A DNA stretch of 64,000 bases from Macrophomina tecta. Its lineage: Eukaryota; Ascomycota; Dothideomycetes; Botryosphaeriales; Botryosphaeriaceae. Location: the NCBI GenBank assembly GCA_024180945.1, contig JAKSGN010000034.1:1-64000 (forward strand). Reading direction: 5' to 3'. Both the position numbers and the translations under genes were made by a program. How positions within the stretch are numbered: the first letter of the stretch is position 1; every line of letters starts with the position of its first letter. Positions 23,737 to 33,478 of this stretch are shown here, in pieces. The notes under the pieces are model-generated. The model searched no databases. It worked only from the letters and a program-made list of their open reading frames with translations, and was not told the DNA's origin.

Positions 23737-24101
23737 GACCAGGTACGCTCCGATTATGCGTCGGTAAACAGCTTAACAATAGGTGTGAACTCGGTCTCTT
23801 CAGCAAGGGACGGAATGTGGGAAAGTTGGTGATCGCTACTGACGTGGCCACTTGGAAATGCTTGAAATTTGATTGGTTTTCATATCTGCACGTTCATGCG
23901 ATAACCTCGGACCGAATGCTAAATTTGGCGCTTGCGCTCCGCCATTCGTAGCGCGTGTCTAAAATAATATCGAACTTCTCCACTCATAGTGTTGCGATAA
24001 AGAGCTATCACAACTGTCTCACCTTCTTTTCCCTTGACACCACCCACGCCGAAACTACCGACTCTGTCTAAGTCATATTGACCTCACGGCCGACTAGCAC
24101 T
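23737..24101. promoter_or_regulatory. shared divergent promoter, viperin and NMP kinase
   Basis: Only 365 bp separate the two start codons, which face away from each other, so both promoters must lie here. An inverted CCAAT box (ATTGG at 23872-23876) is visible near the middle. No repeat or transposon end is recognised in the interval. Co-regulation of the pair is likely but not shown. Confidence 0.6.
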
Positions 24102-24916
24102 ATGGAAACTATACCTTCTGTCCCCACTCCCCGCAGCTTTGCGGTCATTTTCGTCCTTGGTGCGTGCCCTTAGACCTTCCAATTTGCCCTGACCCTGCGC
24201 CAATAAAGTTTCAGGAGCGCCTGCCGCCGGGAAAGGAACACTCTGCAGTCATCTCGCACAAACACACAACCTGACACACTACTCTGTCGGCGATAGCCTC
24301 CGCCGTTGGATGCGCGGCAACAATACCACATCACTCGCAGTTAAAATCCAAGACAAACTCGACAATCAGGGATTTCTTACTTCTGACGATTTGAATCCAT
24401 TTATTCGCCAGGCGGTCAAGGACGCTATCTACCAAGATGGACCGAAATCCCGAGGCATTCTAGTCGATGGATTCCCGCGATGCACAGAGCAACTAGAATC
24501 CTTCAACACATGGCCGTTCCAGGACGAATTGCCACTTGCTCCGAACAGTGACGGTGGGGTGAGCGCGAATGCAAAACCGGACATTGTGCTATCTTTAAAG
24601 GTTACCATGCAAAATGCGAAAGCGAGATATCTAGCCCGAGCGCGGGATAGCAATGACAGCAATGAGAAGTTTGAGAGGCGTTTTGCCGAATATGAGTTAG
24701 AGACTATGGCGGTTGAAGAAGTGTATCGGCAACATGGCATTTTGATCGATGTAGGTATTGAACAATCTATCTGAAATGAGACACTGACGGATGTAGGTTG
24801 ATGCAAATGGAACAAAGGAAGAGAACATCAATGAGTTAACAAAGAAGCTTGAAGAAAGTGTGCTCTGGCGGAAGATTATCGTTGAAGGAAGTTTGGGAGC
24901 GCATTTTCTCTTGTGA
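24102..24916 (+). CDS. nucleoside monophosphate kinase, UMP-CMP kinase-like
   Basis: The model is join(24102..24159,24215..24750,24797..24916), 237 residues. Intron 1 (55 nt) splits the first Gly codon of the P-loop and intron 2 is 46 nt; both phases are exact. The protein shows the adenylate/UMP-CMP kinase fold: P-loop GAPAAGKGT (20-28), GDSLRRW (45-51) at the NMP site, ILVDGFPRCTEQ (101-112) and a short lid (about 157-175, RYLARARDSNDSNEKFERRF) that, like UMP-CMP kinases, lacks the long zinc-type lid of adenylate kinases. It ends after a helical tail (NELTKKLEESVLWRK). An acidic insertion near 123-138 is unusual. Its place directly opposite viperin suggests supply or phosphorylation of cytidine nucleotides for ddhCTP formation. 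Substrate preference is inferred. Confidence 0.88.
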
Positions 24917-25065
24917 AGGGCATGAAAATGGAAGTATCGCTAGTGTGGCACTACCTCACGTTCGCGCGGGGCGCGTCGCTCGCTCAAGGTCTCACTGAGA
25001 GCTAAAACCCAAAGTTCGGCGCCTTGATGTTACAGCACAGCCTCCACAATGAGGAGGGAAAGAAG

Positions 25066-25214
25066 ATGATGTCATAGACCGTCTCAGCCACCAAAGGCAG
25101 CTATGCGGCATGCGGCCGGCTTCTCCGTGCCCGCTAGGCCATTTTGAGCCTAAACCAGGCGGTAAGCTCTGACTTATTCTCTACCTATACTACATATCTC
25201 TACAAACGAGTTAA
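25066..25214 (+). repeat. dispersed repeat, copy 1
   Basis: This segment aligns with 31043-31192 in the same orientation. Shared landmarks include GTCTCAG, GGCATGC.GCCGGC(T/C)TCT, a central TTGAG and a CTATACTACATATC/CTCTGCATATACG ending. In both places it lies upstream of an LTR of the same family (25538 and 31199). It may be a retroelement fragment into whose neighbourhood the LTRs inserted. Confidence 0.5.
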
Positions 25215-25537
25215 TAGCGTTTCTTGTCCTTATGGTCCGCTGAGGCCGAAGAGATATATGAATCATCATAATCATCATCATCTACATATCCCGTCTTCCT
25301 CCAGTGCCAAGCTTCGTGTCGTGAGTATGATGTCGCTCTAGATTGCCTAAGGAGCTTCGTTGCTATAATAGATTCTGCTGCTGCTACGGCTGTTTTGCGC
25401 TGGCTCAGCACCTTTCTCAAATTTGTCGTCCAGTGTTTCTGCCCCTCCTACACGAAAGGCAAGTCTCAGCTCGTTGAATTCGCTGCATGTATAGCACGTG
25501 GCTGATCGTCTGTGGTCCACGCCCGACGTCAGGCCTG
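25211..25537 (-). mobile_element. LINE ORF2 C-terminal fragment
   Basis: The minus frame contains SQRKTAVAAAESIIATKLLR and ends YVDDDDYDDSYISSASADHK. The DNA aligns with 16470-16720 (shared AGTATGATGTCGC, GCGCTGGCTCAGCA, CTCGTTGAATTCGCTGCA-like blocks). The (ATC)n tract at 25262-25283 encodes the Asp run. The copy lacks everything upstream of the last part of ORF2 and its knuckle cysteines are partly lost. Confidence 0.6.
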
Positions 25538-26026
25538 TGTTACGACGCAGCCTTCACAGGAAGGATAAGAAAAGAGAAAGGACGGGACACGGCGATCGCA
25601 GGGTCCGAACCTTTCAATCACGTGAGGCACATGGCCCGGATAGCCAAACCAAGGCCGCTATCTTTGGATAGCGGCCACGACTCCGCTACCCACATATAGC
25701 GAGACACTACCAGCTATCCTCAGATAGCAGACCCTACCTCGCTATCCACTAGATTGTATGAACTTTCCTCACGGATATAACTGTGCCCCGGATTAGCGCA
25801 AAGACCCGATCAGTTACTTATCTGCTCGATTAGTAACTGATCGGGTCTTTACGCTAATCCGGGACACATAACGAGCCTTTCGCACATCGTGCACCGACTT
25901 ATCACGTGATACTGCTCCTTATCCAATCACTGCCGCCCCTCCTCTTCGCTTCAAGGTGAACCCTTCGACAACCGTCAGCCTACCTGGCGACTCCGAAACC
26001 AGGTAGAAGAAGGCACGGTCGTTCCA
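25538..26026 (+). mobile_element. solo LTR, diverged copy with internal palindrome
   Basis: It starts TGTTACGACGCAGCCTTCAC and ends GGCACGGTCGTTCCA, matching the 482-bp LTR at 31199-31680 (TGTTACGGCGCAGCCTTCAC to CCGCTCGTTACA) at both ends and in the stretch CTCAAGG-AACCC-TCGACA near the 3' side. The final TTACA is changed to TTCCA. The middle 100 bp, where the other copy carries a TATA-like TATATAAACC, is replaced by the palindrome listed separately. An apparent minus-strand protein frame at 25919-26131 is simply this LTR read backwards. Confidence 0.65.
25782..25868. repeat. near-perfect foldback, 37-bp arms
   Basis: The left arm (25782-25818) begins TGTGCCCCGGATTAGCG and the right arm (25832-25868) is its inverted copy. 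There are only two mismatches, both C/T, and a 13-nt loop. It lies inside the diverged LTR at 25538-26026. It may be a small foldback insertion or a palindrome specific to this LTR subfamily. Confidence 0.85.
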
Positions 26027-26234
26027 GCAGGCTGGCACTGCCCCGCCGACGTTTACCGGGTTTTGCACTACGACTGTCAATTTCGGAAAAATATAATTTT
26101 TCTCCGCCAGCCTCACTAATTTGCCTACCAAACCTTCGGAGATCGCTTTCTCGTCCCCAAACCGTGCAATATCGTGTTTCTTCTAAGCTGCGCTTGTGCT
26201 ACTGTCCCAATTGGGTAATCTTCTTGGTGTTGCA

Positions 26235-27749
26235 ATGGCTCCCTCTCGTCGCGCACGCCGTGTAAACAACGCGGCTCTCATCCAAGAGGCCTTGGAGGCT
26301 CAGAACCACCACCAGACGCGTCGCACGACGCGCAATGAGCTCCAGGCTATGAATAACGCTCTCAAAGAGGCTTATATTTTTTCTTCAAATGGTTCCGGAG
26401 GTGCCGAAGGTGGTGATCTTGCTACTAGCGCTACCTTGTTCAATGCCGTAGCCGCCGCCATGAGCGACGAGCCTTCAGCTGATGAATATAATGCTCATCT
26501 CGATAAGGACGTGCCGCCGCCGCCTGCTTCTATAAATAAACCTTGTGTACCGTTGTCTAACGCCGTGAAGGAGGAGGAGGAGGAGGAGGAGGACTTACCG
26601 TCATCACCGCCGCCGCCGCCTAGCCGGCGCTCTGCCAGGGCCCGTACTCCCTCTGCTAAGGCTCAAGGTGTAGGTGTTGTTACTCACTCACCAGCGAAGC
26701 CTCGCAAGCCGGCCTCCGAGAAAACTTCTAAGCCCAGCCAAAAGCAAAAGCAGCCTACAGTCTCTGCTAAACGTGCTCGTGAGCGGGCTGCGAAGATTGC
26801 TACTGAAGTAGCCAGGCAGAAGCTGCCAAAAAGAGCCACAAAGGCGCCCTCTCATCCGGCTCGTATTCAGCGAGTTAAGCCGTCGCCACCTTGGGAGGGC
26901 TTCAGTAGCAGCCCGGCGCCTCCCACCTCACCGCCGCCTGCTATAAATGTCGAATATATGGTTATACTACGCACTAAAGGCGCCAAGGCAGCCCAGCTGG
27001 TGGATGAGCGGTCGATAGATACGTTCGTACTCGGTGAGAGGCTCAACTACGGCAAGGTATTAGTCTAGATTAACGCTGCACTGGAGGCTCTCTCATCTAA
27101 GGTTCAGCCTCGCGCCTTTGAACGCGTTAAGCTGTGCTGCGTCGTTAGCTACGATAGGCTCGCTAAAAGAAGTCGCCCTGCCATGGATATTACCCTCCAC
27201 GAGGACTTTGATAAGGTGGAGTCGTTTATACGTCGGTTTAGCGCCGATAGGAGGAGAGGACTTACCCTTGAGGCCGTGTGTTATGTTAAGGTAACTGCTA
27301 CTGCCGTTTAGGCGTCGGTTGCGAAATCCACGGAGGCAATGCTAGCTGGTCCAGCCACTGCAGCTCTTAGCGGCTAGGTAGAGTAGATGAGTACGTACAT
27401 GTCGTTGTTGACGAGTAAGAGAGGAAGAGGAGGCTCCTCTACAACGAGTCTTTATCGTCTGAACCTACCTAATGACGTTATATCGGAGCTTGCTAGCGGT
27501 AATCCAGGCGTACTTCTTATAACACGCTGGCGTTGCCAGCAGCGCTAGTGCACCAATTATACGAATACTTGCTGGCATCCACGCGCAATTGAGAGTGCCT
27601 CTAGGTACCGGAAGCTCGACAGCGGAGCGCTCACGGCTTGGGCTGAGATGATTAAGCGCGGCGAGGCTGATGTTGATAATGTTCTACCGGAGGTTATGGA
27701 GAGAGTCCTCTTATTAGAGGGTTTAAGTAATAAGCGCCAGCAATATTAA
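26235..27749 (+). pseudogene. accessory ORF of the Tc1/mariner element, function unknown
   Basis: From ATG 26235 one frame continues 504 codons to TAA at 27747, interrupted only by five TAG codons (27066, 27309, 27435, 27444, 27546), all consistent with CAG to TAG. The first 270 residues are basic, Pro/Ser/Glu-rich and low-complexity, with a Glu run and a Pro run. The C-terminal half is more ordered (YRLNLPNDVISELASGNPGV, RWRCQQR-stop-CTNYTNTCWH with possible Cys/His ligands, ending VMERVLLLEGLSNKRQQY). I do not recognise the family. It is convergent to the transposase and inside the element's terminal repeats, so it is probably transposon-encoded. Confidence 0.65.
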
Positions 27750-28141
27750 TACTAGCTAACGCCTCAACAAGCACCTATCTGGTAGCTAGGCTACTTTTTA
27801 ATGGCTCTGTGGCATGCATATTAACCTCTGCCGGGTACGTACGGGCCTCCTCCAGCGCCGCCAGTGCCGCCAGCGGAGGTGGAGAGGGAGGCTCCCTTAA
27901 GCCTAATTTAGCTATAGGAGTCGGCTTCCCAGCAGTTATCACGCTTCTTCTAATGGCTTGGTACACAGGGTTCCTTTCAGGGCTTAAATCTCGCACGTGT
28001 TCATACAGTTTTAGCAGAGGGAGACTGGGATTTAGAGGGACTACAGAAGGATATTACACTTAATCTATGGAGAGAGTGGGGGCTACCGGAGGGACTACTA
28101 TAGCGCCTAAAGCGTGAGGTACGACGTTTCAGCAAGGCTAC

Positions 28142-29231
28142 TTATACGTTATCTTTACTAACACCAACGGGCTCCTTTGCGCCGCAGTAACCAGCCTTAC
28201 GGAAGTGGCTAAGCGCACGAGCTGGTGATATAGCCTCTCTAATAGTATGTCGCAGGAAGGAGCCGAAATCTATATAGTTATTGACGTTGTGGAAGTTGCG
28301 ACGTATCCATGTCTTAATGTCGTGGAAGCTGTGTTCAATAGGGTTGAGTTCAGGGCAGTATGGAGGGAGGTATACTGTAAGTACCCTAGCGGCTTGAATT
28401 GCTTGTCGGATCTCCTACTTTTATTAGTAAATATTAATAGAAATACGGAGATTTATAAACGCACAGGTGCTCTATGGATAGACGCATTATCTATAATAAT
28501 AATATGATAACCGGGAGTAAGCTGCGGCAACACCGACTCTTGTAGCTAATGTAGCAGTACTTCTGCGTTAATTGTTACCTGTTCAACGAGGACTCCATCT
28601 ATATAACCGTCTAGCGTATATGCAGGTAGAATACTCCATCGCGCACTGCGTTGCATTGAGCCTTCTACGGTGGCCTTAACACCAACCTCACTCCAGCCAT
28701 GTGGCCGCCAGCCAGTACGCTTATTCGCACCACTCTCGTCTAGAAACACCAGCTGTCGAGGCTCAAATGAAAGCATACGGCCTCTGAAAACAGCTTTAGT
28801 AAAGAGGTATCGCTCTGCAGCCCGTCTACGGGCATATGTACGGCTCCAGCCTCGCCGCTGAAGAGTCCTCCACACGGTTGTAATATGCACAATAACGCCG
28901 CATGTATGATGAAGAAACCAGGCCATTTCGTCAAGATAAGCAGTAGGGTTCGCGTCAAGGAAGTTTAGAAGAACCTGTAAGCGTTAGCTTAGTAAATTAG
29001 CTGTGTAGGCTTATTACGTCTTCCTCGTGTGCGCTAAGAGCCCGTCTTTCAGGACCACGATTCTGCCTTGGGGGGGTACGGCTCACCCCACACCCTCATA
29101 TTCTTCTGAATGCGGTATACAGTGCGTGTTGTGCACTTAGCGGCGTCGGCAATGGTATCTGGACGCCATGAGGCAAGCGAACAGTCGAGAATGGTGGCGA
29201 TTTGGTGTTCAGCAAGGCGTGGAGGGGGCAT
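28142..29231 (-). pseudogene. Tc1/IS630-type DDE transposase, decayed
   Basis: The minus strand starts with a helix-turn-helix-like segment (PPPRLAEHQIATILDCSLAS ... RTVYRIQKN). After stops and shifts, YLDEMAWFLHHTCGV follows, then RQLVFLDESGANKRTGWRPH (first catalytic Asp), YHIIIIDNASIHRAP (second Asp) and, in a shifted frame, VYLPPYCPELNPIEHSF (final Asp/Glu). This is the DDE_3 order of IS630/Tc1 transposases. Stops are mostly TAG/TAA at Gln positions and at least two frameshifts occur, so it is inactive. Confidence 0.85.
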
Positions 29232-29726
29232 GATGAACCTACTGCTACTCAACACCAAGGAAACGCGTCAGAGGCGAGTACACTCACCAGTGCGTGTGGA
29301 TTTGGACGTGGATTTGGACGTGCAAGCGTCTGGATTACGCGTTCTCGCGATTTTGTTAGGGCGCGTCAGTGAAAGTTTCGGAGATCGGCTAAATTGACAG
29401 TTGTTGTTGGAAAATAAGTAATTGGCAGCCTTGATACAACTGATGAAGATGAGTTCCCATAGATTGGCATATCTAGTAGAGGGAGGCCGTACGGGCTTCC
29501 CTTATACCTATTCTACCTATTAGGGTAAAACGGGTATGTAACTTGCTTACCTGCTGAGACAGGTGTGCAACGAGTATAAGACATAACTAAATCCAAAACA
29601 CCACTGAATCAAATATTCCAACAGTTGTACTGGGGTTTGCAGCTTAACTGTCAGTAGCGAACTTTCAAAATTTCCACCACCACTCCGCAACTTCGAAATC
29701 ACGAATACTTGATTACTCGCCCAACG

Positions 29727-30010
29727 CATTGTTAGATATATATAAAATTAAGAATACTTATAGATCTAAGTCTCTAGATTTTAAATATTTAGTTATTTTT
29801 TTTTAAAAATTTCTAGATATAGGAGAGTAGATTAGAATATCTTAAAAACGCTCGATTTTTACCTAGTCTTGGCGACTCTTGGCGGGAAGAACGCGAAAAA
29901 ATGAAGTTCTTTTTTTTTTTTAGAGAAAAAAAGGGTAGAAAGTATAGTACTACTAAGAAAGACTTTAGAAAAGTCTTTTTTATTAAAAAAAGAGGGTGTA
30001 GTTACGAAAA
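29727..30010. other. AT-rich tract inside the element
   Basis: About 280 bp are strongly AT-rich, with A and T runs (for example a T run at 29911-29922). They contain no open frame. The tract is a sharp local departure from the roughly even composition around it. Heavy RIP of the non-coding end of the transposon would explain it. Confidence 0.6.
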
Positions 30011-30199
30011 ACTAGATACGAAAGGATGCGAAAGGTGTCGAAAGTCGGGTGTGTGAAATTTTCGGCGGTCGGCCAAACTGACAGATAAGCTGCAAAACCC
30101 GGCAGTGCAAAACCCGGTACCCGCTGCCCTCCAGAGCTCCATCCACGTCAAATCTCCCCGCTTCTCGATTACCCCACCGTTCGACGCGGCCAGAAGACC

Positions 30200-30829
30200 A
30201 TGACGTCCAACTCCGACCACTCCCTCATTGTCGACCACAGTCCGCGCGCCGACGTCAGGGCGGCGAGGACGATTGGCGAGCTTGTCACGCTTATACCCTT
30301 TCCCTACCGAGCCCGCGCAGGGGAGCTCGTGAACAAGGTGTACCGCGCGTACATCAACGCCAACCAGATACGCCTATACCTTGCCACCCTTCAGCAGCAC
30401 AAAATGGCCGCAACCTTCCAGCCGGAGATTCAGAAAAGTATCAAGGATCCGGCTCTCCAGTTTTCAAAAGAGTACAAGGCCTCAGAGGACTACGCGAAGA
30501 GAAAGTCGGAAATGGCCGCCACCACTCTAGCGTATAAGCGGAGGGCGCTCGAATCTTTCATCTCGATCAAAGAGTTGGAACTGAATTTGTTCCGGGAGCA
30601 ATTCAGCGATGTCACCTACAAGGCGGAAACGCGCGCAATCCTCCTCGAGGTCACGCAGGATATACTCTGTAATTGTGGAGTTGATTTACACGCTGACGGC
30701 TCTATCAATCAACAAACCATGCCGGACTACATTGCTCTTGACTATGTAAAGTTCGATGAGCTCAAGGATTTCTACATTGAGAGAGCTATTTCCCTTGCTG
30801 CCGGCTTCACTCAGATGAAGGCTGTATAA
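30200..30829 (+). CDS. intronless helical hypothetical protein
   Basis: An intact 209-residue frame begins at a true ATG 83 bp beyond the transposon's right end. It is almost wholly helical and charged (RAYINANQIRLYLATLQQHK, then FSKEYKASEDYAKRKSEMAA, then SFISIKELELNLFREQFSD), with a hydrophobic C-terminus (YIERAISLAAGFTQMKAV). There is no RIP-type stop, although a decayed element is adjacent. I recognise no domain. The transposon has inserted in its promoter region, which may affect expression. Confidence 0.65.
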   Translation: MTSNSDHSLIVDHSPRADVRAARTIGELVTLIPFPYRARAGELVNKVYRAYINANQIRLYLATLQQHKMAATFQPEIQKSIKDPALQFSKEYKASEDYAKRKSEMAATTLAYKRRALESFISIKELELNLFREQFSDVTYKAETRAILLEVTQDILCNCGVDLHADGSINQQTMPDYIALDYVKFDELKDFYIERAISLAAGFTQMKAV

Positions 30830-31042
30830 AAGGTGACGAGCCTCATGCACAAGACCAACGCGGATAGCAAAGCTTAGGCACGAGACCACTGGAAGAGTTC
30901 CAAAAGCGCCCTATATATCGTTAGGAGACCATCAATCCTTAATTCGAAGCTCGTCACTATCAAACTACAGCCCCTACGTGTAGATGGGACGATGCGAGGG
31001 ACGGCAGAGATAGAGTGAATCGGCAAGGGCGATAGGATTGAT

Positions 31043-31192
31043 TCGGTAGACAGTCTCAGTTGCCGAAGATACTTTAACGGCATGCTGCCGGCCTCTTCGC
31101 GTCCACTGAACTCAGTTGAGTCTGAGCGAGGCCGCGTGGTCAAATCTGTCCTTTAACTATTCTGCTTATCTCTGCATATACGTCCTTTAACG
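31043..31192 (+). repeat. dispersed repeat, copy 2
   Basis: This is the counterpart of 25066-25214 described above. It lies directly upstream of the solo LTR at 31199. Confidence 0.5.
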
Positions 31193-31198
31193 CTGCAG

Positions 31199-31680
31199 TG
31201 TTACGGCGCAGCCTTCACAGGATTAGAAGCAGGCAGAACGAGGGAAGTGAAGCGGGGCGCAGATACGCGCCGCAGGAAGATCCGCAGAAAGGGTCTCGGG
31301 TTTCACGTGACTCCAAGCATTGATCTGTTTGCTCCAGCCTGGGCAAGAACAGATCAAACGGATCAACCACTATTGCTCCCTATGATCTGTCTTGAGACGA
31401 CACAGATCATACAGGGCAAAAGCAGATTGTATGCACTCTCCTACTTGTATATAAACCACACTCCTTAGATAGCTTTGACCTTCGTGGTCAACTTCAACAA
31501 TAGTCTTCAACCATAGAATTTGAACTCTATTGGTAACACGGCCTTCGCACGCAGTGCTCAGTCTTAGCACGTGTTCACTTGTTCTCACCCTCTTCTTGTA
31601 CCCACTCAAGGAAAACCCCTCGACAGGTTTTCTCCCTCTTTGGTGTTTGGATCCTTAGAGGCAGAGGCCCGCTCGTTACA
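31199..31680 (+). mobile_element. solo LTR, 482 bp
   Basis: It begins TGTTACGGCGCAGCC and ends CGCTCGTTACA (TG...CA). A TATA-like TATATAAACCACACTCC lies near the middle, and two short palindromes (GATCTGT/ACAGATC) lie in the presumed U3 part. Related copies or fragments occur at 25538-26026 (+), 42995-44123 (+, split) and 51988-52298 (-). A longer-U3 relative seems to end at about 41480 (+) and 55944 (-). No internal retrotransposon genes adjoin it, so it is a solo LTR. I could not find a clean target-site duplication. Confidence 0.7.
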
Positions 31681-31808
31681 GCCTGTTTAAACCCACCCCC
31701 CACCCTCCCCCCACTCCTATTTTTTTTTTTGCTGTCACTTGCCATATTAGGTCAGCATATAGTTTGAATTCTTCACTCCGCACTCTGTATGCACAGGTGA
31801 TGGACGGT

Positions 31809-32741
31809 CTATGTCTCCCACCGATCAGGTTTCTGATGAGGGCGAAGTGTCATAGATTCCCTCATAGGGTGCAACCACAAAAACGTCACATTAGCCCTGA
31901 AGTCCTCCCCCAGTTCCAGATAGGCGCTGGTGCTCAGGTGAACTGCGCGGTGAAAGCGAAGCGGCTGGCCCGACAAGCCCGGGGCCAGGGCAGCAGAAAT
32001 GCCCAGTGGGATCAAGATATCTCCACCCAGCGGCACTATCCACTGCGACTGCGCGAGGTGCACGACAGTATATTTTGCGGCGGGATGCAGGACCTGTCTC
32101 GGTGTCAGCAGGGACGGAGCAACCAAATTGGACGTGCGTGGCTTCCGGACCGTGTAGCTTTGCGCCAGTGCCGACACGTGCTTTCCAAGGCGGGACACAC
32201 GCTGATGCACATTTATGGTGAAGTAGGTCTGGAAGTCCGCCCACGTGCACTCTTTCAGCTCGTTCGCCATGTCGTGCAAGGCGGCTTGGGCGCCTTCGGG
32301 TATCTGTTCCTGAATGAGATGGGCTCTTGGCGGCCGAGTCTGTGAAGTGGACTGCTCGCCGAAAATCGCGTCGGAACTGCCAATCCTCGAGAGCATGGTG
32401 CAGGTTACCGGCATGCCCGGGTTCGTCGCCTGTTCACAGTACCAGGAAGCGGTGAAGCTGCGCGGGTGCGACGGCGCTACTGCTGCGACTTTCTTCAATA
32501 GAGCATTCTGCGCGCGAATCTCGCCCCTTGCGAGCCAGTGGAAGTCAATGTATTCGCGTAGCATGTCGGTGAGCTCGGTCCTGCCCCGCGCGAGCTCCTC
32601 GTATGGCCAACCGCATGTAACCATGCCGAGGATGAGGAGCCGCGCCACGACGAAGTCCCAATTGTGCCTGCGCTCCGAGCTTACGTAGCCGCGCAGCTGG
32701 GTCCGGTATTCCTGAATCAGAAGCATATCCTCCTCCCTCAT
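31809..32741 (-). CDS. hypothetical protein, 310 residues
   Basis: A single open frame from ATG 32741 reads naturally over its first 190 residues (LLIQEYRTQLRGYVSSERRH, LREYIDFHWLARGEIRAQNA, DFQTYFTINVHQRVSRLGKH). The last 100 residues are less typical, so a missed intron or frameshift near 32.15 kb is possible. It starts 20 bp after the stop of the next minus frame (32762-33478). The tight spacing on the same strand could mean two genes or one gene with an unrecognised junction. No known domain. Confidence 0.5.
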   Translation of the reverse strand: MREEDMLLIQEYRTQLRGYVSSERRHNWDFVVARLLILGMVTCGWPYEELARGRTELTDMLREYIDFHWLARGEIRAQNALLKKVAAVAPSHPRSFTASWYCEQATNPGMPVTCTMLSRIGSSDAIFGEQSTSQTRPPRAHLIQEQIPEGAQAALHDMANELKECTWADFQTYFTINVHQRVSRLGKHVSALAQSYTVRKPRTSNLVAPSLLTPRQVLHPAAKYTVVHLAQSQWIVPLGGDILIPLGISAALAPGLSGQPLRFHRAVHLSTSAYLELGEDFRANVTFLWLHPMRESMTLRPHQKPDRWET

Positions 32742-32761
32742 GTCTTGTTCCCAGCTTTAGT

Positions 32762-33478
32762 TTAGGACGTTAGCCAGGTTCGGCTTGCTGAGATCAGGCC
32801 ACATACACTCTTGCCGCGTTGCCACCCGATCTCTAGAAGCGTTCCGGGCCCCGCAGCTTTGATCAGTACCATGTACTTCTTGCCTTTGCGAAGCAGGCGG
32901 CGGGCGCTTGGGATCTGCTGCTCGAGTTTCTTGCTGGCCTCTCCTCGCCTCGACATGCCAAGACTCATCTTCTCGGTATGGGACAACGCCAGTGCAGCCG
33001 CCTCGCTGCTCATGAGAAGCAGAAATAAGCGACGTAGAAGCATTCCGTGGCTCGGTGCTACAATATCAAAGCTCGCCTGCATCTTGTCTAGGCACCATGC
33101 ACGCGCGTCGGCCTTATTGAGATCAGATGGTGGGGTGCCGGAGATGGGGGGCCACGAGAGCCTTTCGATTTGAGAGTCCTCTATCGTCTCTGGATGCAAC
33201 AGGCTTTGCAATGCCTTGCAAAGCACCTTCACTCTTGTATCATTCAAGCCGTGGGACGTAAAGAAGGCGCCTGCCGCTGCCAGCGCTCTGCCGAGTGTTC
33301 CATCGTCAGACGCCCTGTCTCTCTCGGTTTCCGTGGCGTTTTGAGGCGAATCAGCGTCCATAACTGTAGGATCGGAGATAGGCTGACGGTTAGGATCGTT
33401 TTCGATGAAAAGGGGGACGTATCCCACGCGAGGTGTTGAGAGTTGCCTGGCGGAAGGGGGCCCTATTGGACAGAGCAT
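32762..33478 (-). CDS. hypothetical protein, about 238 residues
   Basis: The frame is open from ATG 33478; a second ATG at 33361 is also possible. It contains a helical core (LGRALAAAGAFFTSHGLNDT, ARAWCLDKMQASFDIVAPSH, LLRRLFLLLMSSEAAALAL) and a basic end (RRLLRKGKKYMVLIKAAG). In the final 25 codons a shifted frame (RQECMWPDLSKPNLANVLN) looks more natural than the annotated one, so a small indel or a short intron near 32.82 kb may change the C-terminus. Function unknown. Confidence 0.5.
   Translation of the reverse strand: MLCPIGPPSARQLSTPRVGYVPLFIENDPNRQPISDPTVMDADSPQNATETERDRASDDGTLGRALAAAGAFFTSHGLNDTRVKVLCKALQSLLHPETIEDSQIERLSWPPISGTPPSDLNKADARAWCLDKMQASFDIVAPSHGMLLRRLFLLLMSSEAAALALSHTEKMSLGMSRRGEASKKLEQQIPSARRLLRKGKKYMVLIKAAGPGTLLEIGWQRGKSVCGLISASRTWLTS

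Larger units (their letters stand above)
26056..30117 (-). mobile_element. Tc1/mariner-type element with two convergent ORFs
   Basis: The ends are CCGGGTTTTGCAC at 26056 and its inverse GTGCAAAACCCGG ending at 30117. Each is flanked by TA (26054-26055 and 30118-30119), the target site of the Tc1/mariner superfamily. Just inside, TGTCAATTT at 26075 is matched by AAACTGACAG at 30076 and an extra AAATTGACAG at 29390, giving subterminal repeats. The element is 4062 bp. It holds a DDE transposase on the minus strand (28142-29231) and an unrelated forward ORF (26235-27749). Both are broken by RIP-type stops. A very AT-rich stretch fills 29.73-30.01 kb. Confidence 0.8.

Noticed and set aside
25919..26131. 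Natural-looking minus-strand protein frame that seemed to continue across the Tc1/mariner insertion into 30120-30240
   Set aside because: The DNA at 25916-26026 aligns with the 3' part of the solo LTR at 31570-31680, so the frame is an LTR read backwards and no host gene is shown to be disrupted.
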